Shown: piece after piece, positions 61,249-64,000 of the stretch
How the letters are laid out: the number at the start of each line of letters is the position of its first letter
Numbering within the stretch: the stretch's first letter is position 1
Origin: Paenibacillus timonensis
GTDB taxonomy: Bacteria; Bacillota; Bacilli; Paenibacillales; Paenibacillaceae
Direction: 5' to 3'
NCBI RefSeq assembly: GCF_009725205.1
Contig: NZ_WNZY01000014.1
Coordinates: forward strand, 1-64,000
Length of the DNA: 64,000 nt
Notes under the pieces: generated by a model
What the model was told of the DNA's origin: nothing
Seen by the model: the letters and a program-made list of their open reading frames with translations, nothing else
Databases searched by the model: none
Made by a program: the position numbers and the translations under genes

Positions 61249-61734
61249 ATGAAATCCGCCTTGAACCCCAAAAAATCTTCCCTTCGGCATAAGATTGCTC
61301 GGGAAGACGGTCTGACGCTACTCGAAGTGGCCCTTGCGCTAGTTATTCTCTCGATCGTCAGCTTATATTTTCTATCCTATTTCACGAACAGCGCCACGCA
61401 GAGCAAGCTTACGAACCAACGCCTGTCTGCGACCCATTTGGCCAACGCCCATCTGCACAAGATTCAGGCCATGGAGTTCTCAGTGCTGCAAACCTGGGCC
61501 AATCGCCCCCCGGGTACGCTGCCTAATGCGACGAAGGACATCTACCTCCTGACGACCGAGATCAGTGACCGCAATTCGAAATACGCTTCCAATCCCGACA
61601 TTCTGTACATCACCGTAACCGCCTATTGGCAGCCCGATCCATCCCAAGGAGCCGGCAAATATAGGCATAACGTCTCGATTACTGGCGCCGTCAAGAAGAA
61701 CTATGCGACTGCTGCGGGAGGGAGTTTACCATGA
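61249..61734 (+). CDS. Minor pilin-like protein (PilV-type)
   Basis: 161 residues. The N-terminal leader is long (MKSALNPKKSSLRHKIARED) and the prepilin site is G before LTLLEVALALVILSIVSLY, with Glu at +5. The rest is a small globular domain with a TATSTA-like strand pattern. First of three overlapping pilin-like genes. Likely a minor pilin that primes assembly at the tip. Preceded by GAAAGCGAGTGG rather than a canonical AGGAGG. Confidence 0.85.
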   Translation: MKSALNPKKSSLRHKIAREDGLTLLEVALALVILSIVSLYFLSYFTNSATQSKLTNQRLSATHLANAHLHKIQAMEFSVLQTWANRPPGTLPNATKDIYLLTTEISDRNSKYASNPDILYITVTAYWQPDPSQGAGKYRHNVSITGAVKKNYATAAGGSLP

Positions 61735-62219
61735 AGCTTCGGATGGAGCTGATTCGCCGTGAAGACGGCATCACACTCGTGGAGCTGCTGGCCGCTTTGG
61801 CTTTGTCCGGTCTCCTGGTCATTTTGGTGTCCACCGTGTTGACCACCTCGCTGTTCGCTTTTGGACGAGTCAACCATGAAACCGAGCTGCGAAATGAAGC
61901 GATTACGCTGAGTTCCGCGCTCCAGGCCAAACTGAGAAACGCCGCGGCGATCTCAAGTTCTGGAAGCAGCTTTACCCAATTTCAGGCTGAGGTGGTCACC
62001 GACGCGCTTTCGGAGGCAACCCAGACGATCCGCTTCCAACTGAACGGTGGACAGCTTCTCCTTGACGGTGTCCGGTTCAGCGACGAAACGCTGGATTTAA
62101 CCGGCACCACGTTCACCAAGGGACCCAACGATTTACTTCTGAACCTGAAAGTTGCGCTCAAGAATGAGCCCAAGGTGGAACCCATCTATTTATTCGTTTC
62201 GATTAAACTTATATCGTGA
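61731..62219 (+). CDS. Minor pilin-like protein (PilW-type)
   Basis: 162 residues with leader MKLRMELIRRED and prepilin site G before ITLVELLAALALSGLLVILVS, Glu at +5. The start overlaps the previous stop (ATGA). The globular part contains VTDALSEATQTIRFQLNGGQLLLDGVRF. Second gene of the minor-pilin set. Confidence 0.85.
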   Translation: MKLRMELIRREDGITLVELLAALALSGLLVILVSTVLTTSLFAFGRVNHETELRNEAITLSSALQAKLRNAAAISSSGSSFTQFQAEVVTDALSEATQTIRFQLNGGQLLLDGVRFSDETLDLTGTTFTKGPNDLLLNLKVALKNEPKVEPIYLFVSIKLIS

Positions 62220-62230
62220 GGTGCGTAGGG

Positions 62231-63499
62231 ATGAAAGGACGAGGACAAGCCGCTTTTCGCCAAGAGCAAGGTTATGCCTTGATCTCCGTATTGCTTCTGG
62301 TTGCCCTCCTTCTCGTGGTGGGCACTCTAGTCATGCAGTCTGTGACGAACTCCCAAGGCATGGTGAACGTCTCTGAAGATATCGTCTCCGCTCAAGCCGA
62401 CGGCGAAACGAAGCTGTTGATCAAGCTTTCCGAACTCAGGGCTGCCGTGATGGCGCTGATGAAGAAGGACAAGGTCACGCTGGAGGATGTCAAAGCTGCC
62501 GCCGCTCCTTATGTAGAGTCAGATACGGTAACTTTGGACAAGGAAAACCAGCGATATGTCGCCATTGTCAAAGCCGACGGGGTGTCCGACAAAATTACGC
62601 AAACCTTTCGGCGGAAGGTGGCAATTACACTATCCTTCACCCCGGGCGATCCTTCCCCGGGATCCGGAACGGGAGGGTATGCCGTTGTTAGCTTTGGAGC
62701 CCTGGCGTTGAACGGAACGACGATCAATGGCAACGTCTATTCGGCAGGTGCCGTCGCCAACAATCAGTCCAAAATCAATGGAGTGCTTGTATCCCCTACC
62801 ATTCCGGGCGGATCTGGTTTAACTCCACCGGATAAGCTGGATATTTTCTCCATTGTCCATCAGGTTGATAAGGAAATGAAGACGACGAAATCCGCCCTCT
62901 TTTCCACTCCGGCCACACCCCTGGATTTCGAGGTCAAAGCCAACGCCAAGTATACAAAATCAACCGTATTGAATTCGATCAAATTGATGCCCAATGTCAC
63001 TTTAACGGTGGATGGCGATCTTTGGGTGAACGGCGGGGTAACGATGGAGGCTAATTCCTCGATTGTTGCCAGCGGGATCATCTACATTAGCGGGGACTTG
63101 CTCATGAACAGCGGGAACAACATGAAATTACAAGGCAGCCGGATAAAAGTAAACGGCACAACCAATTTTAACAGCGATCCTACGGTGAACATAACTGGGG
63201 ATTTCTACGGAAGCACGTTAAACACGAGCGGTACGTTACTGGCGAAAAACATCTATTTAACGGGAACCTCAAACGGCAACCTCAATGGCAGCAATCAATT
63301 CGCCTTGTTCGCTGCGGGTTCGGTCAACCTGAATAACGGGAACTCCCCTTCGACCCTAGCGGGCAGCGTCTATACGAACGGAGCGTTAAATATCAACGGT
63401 AACGACAAAGTCATCATCAACGGCTCCACCGCTCCCCCTACGCCCCCCGACAAACCGTCGGAGATCAAGTTTGAAGAGAAGAACGTTGTGATCAACTGA
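62231..63499 (+). CDS. PilX-like protein with large repetitive beta domain
   Basis: 422 residues from ATG 62231 (GAGGTGCG upstream); a GTG at 62216 that overlaps the previous stop is also possible. A prepilin-like start (QEQG before YALISVLLLVALLLVVGTLV) lacks Glu at +5, as in GspK/PilX-type minor pilins. After residue 160 come short turns rich in N, G, S and T (GNVYSAG, VDGDLWVNGG, ISGDLLMNSG, ITGDFYG), a likely right-handed beta-helix like polymer-forming proteins. It could be a tip adhesin; that is inferred. Confidence 0.8.
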   Translation: MKGRGQAAFRQEQGYALISVLLLVALLLVVGTLVMQSVTNSQGMVNVSEDIVSAQADGETKLLIKLSELRAAVMALMKKDKVTLEDVKAAAAPYVESDTVTLDKENQRYVAIVKADGVSDKITQTFRRKVAITLSFTPGDPSPGSGTGGYAVVSFGALALNGTTINGNVYSAGAVANNQSKINGVLVSPTIPGGSGLTPPDKLDIFSIVHQVDKEMKTTKSALFSTPATPLDFEVKANAKYTKSTVLNSIKLMPNVTLTVDGDLWVNGGVTMEANSSIVASGIIYISGDLLMNSGNNMKLQGSRIKVNGTTNFNSDPTVNITGDFYGSTLNTSGTLLAKNIYLTGTSNGNLNGSNQFALFAAGSVNLNNGNSPSTLAGSVYTNGALNINGNDKVIINGSTAPPTPPDKPSEIKFEEKNVVIN

Positions 63500-63558
63500 A
63501 TGGTCTCAGCGCGGAAACACTTTATGCCGTGAAATAGCGCACGGGAGCGCTTGAGCTA
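63500..63558. other. Start of gene-free spacer after the minor pilin operon
   Basis: Short sequence between the PilX-like stop and repeat block C. No terminator with a clear T-run was recognised. Confidence 0.3.
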
Positions 63559-63747
63559 TTCTAACGGACTCCAACGCCGTTATTTCGGGATAACAGCCAG
63601 CGATAAAAATGTAACGGACCCCACAGACCTTATTTGGCGTTTTTGAGCTACATGCACGGGATTTTCGGTCAAATAACGGCTCTAAGGTCCGTTAGAATTT
63701 GGAAAGGCCCCATTTGGGGCAAATAAGGTCTCTCAGGTCCGTTAGAG
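63559..63747. repeat. TAACGGA...TTATTT modular repeat cluster, site C (four units)
   Basis: Forward units at 63559-63586 (TTCTAACGGACTCC...TTATTTC) and 63609-63637 (GTAACGGACCCC...TTATTTGG), reversed units at 63668-63697 (AAATAACGG...GGTCCGTTAG) and 63718-63747 (AAATAAGG...GGTCCGTTAG). Same family as 3724-3913 and 28169-28304. Confidence 0.85.
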
Positions 63748-63800
63748 TGACCACTAGTGACCAATAGCATGCGATGAGCCGATGAGCCTAACGCAGCGCA

Positions 63801-63836
63801 CAAACAAACCGGCCGCCATCGCGAGCCGGTTTGTTC
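63801..63836. terminator. Terminator at the end of the last gene
   Basis: CAAACAAACCGGC and GCCGGTTTGTT pair across a GC-rich loop, with T-run features on both sides. It lies just after the stop of the partial minus-strand gene. Confidence 0.75.
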
Positions 63837-63844
63837 TTTGCAAT

Positions 63845-64000
63845 TTACTTCAAAGACTCCGCGATCCGGATCAATTCGCTTTCGTCTAACCCTTTGGCGA
63901 TCAGATCAAACATCACGCCATCCGCCTCCCAAGCAATCGAATTCCCATTCACGATGATAGCATCCGAACCACCGATCTTGGTCTTCTTTACCGCTCCCTC
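63845..64000 (-). CDS. DUF4367-like protein C-terminus (partial)
   Basis: Reads 51 codons to a TAA at 63847-63845 and runs off the window. The end, IAWEADGVMFDLIAKGLDE followed by ELIRIAESLK, resembles the C-terminus of the DUF4367 family (often lipoproteins or anti-sigma-linked). The rest of the gene is outside the window. Confidence 0.65.
   Translation of the reverse strand, partial: EGAVKKTKIGGSDAIIVNGNSIAWEADGVMFDLIAKGLDESELIRIAESLK

Overview
The window looks like chromosome from a Paenibacillus-type member of the Bacillota. The grounds are AGGAGG-type ribosome binding sites, frequent TTG/GTG starts, an aa3-type quinol oxidase, CsoR/CopZ/CopA, YesM/YesN regulation of a sugar locus, YdjO, YezD and NfrA homologues, and a Gram-positive type IV pilus locus without PilQ. 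No rRNA, tRNA, CRISPR, phage block or classical insertion sequence was seen. Identifications are made by eye from family motifs.

Layout. 1-7.1 kb is a sulfur region: TauE/SafE with DUF1634, YezD, and the sulfate uptake genes sbp-cysT-cysW behind a structured leader that ends in a terminator. 7.4-11.8 kb holds an in-frame Rrf2 regulator/lactonase fusion, a CcdC-like protein, a MASE4-GGDEF cyclase, YdjO and a cold-shock protein. 12.1-15.4 kb is a TPP-riboswitch thiamine-precursor uptake operon. 15.4-16.4 kb has an unknown protein and an HD-GYP phosphodiesterase. 16.57-17.76 kb is a 1,188-bp segment with perfect 30-bp inverted repeats at its ends and one tyrosine recombinase inside. 17.9-25 kb holds TatD, NfrA, LysE with a divergent MocR regulator, a lipoprotein, and an SPFH/Arc-like/unknown trio.

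25-28.1 kb is the copper operon csoR-copZ-copA with three CsoR-type operators. 28.4-32.3 kb is qoxABCD, whose QoxA has a Met/His-rich tail and which has a Rex-like site far upstream. 32.8-36.6 kb has diaminopimelate dehydrogenase and the copper-import pair YcnJ (CopC-CopD) and YcnI. 36.7-39.6 kb has an MFS transporter, a glycerophosphodiesterase and a flavodoxin-like protein. 39.7-49 kb is a glycan-use locus: YesM/YesN, a three-part ABC importer, a GH43 enzyme and an (alpha/alpha)6 glycosidase. 49.3-53.5 kb covers envelope stress (PspC, PspA, NfeD, stomatin-like protein) and a frameshifted AraC regulator beside a quinone-reductase-like flavoprotein. 53.6-63.5 kb is the type IV pilus locus: pilB-T-C-pilin-D-M-N-O on the minus strand and three minor-pilin-like genes divergently on the plus strand.

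The most unusual observations are the recombinase enclosed by its own inverted crossover-like sites; the unassigned attenuator-like RNA before the sulfate genes; a modular TAACGGA...TTATTT repeat present in three gene-free spacers with copies in both orientations; the Rrf2-lactonase fusion; and a prepilin peptidase without the usual cysteine-bearing N-terminal region.
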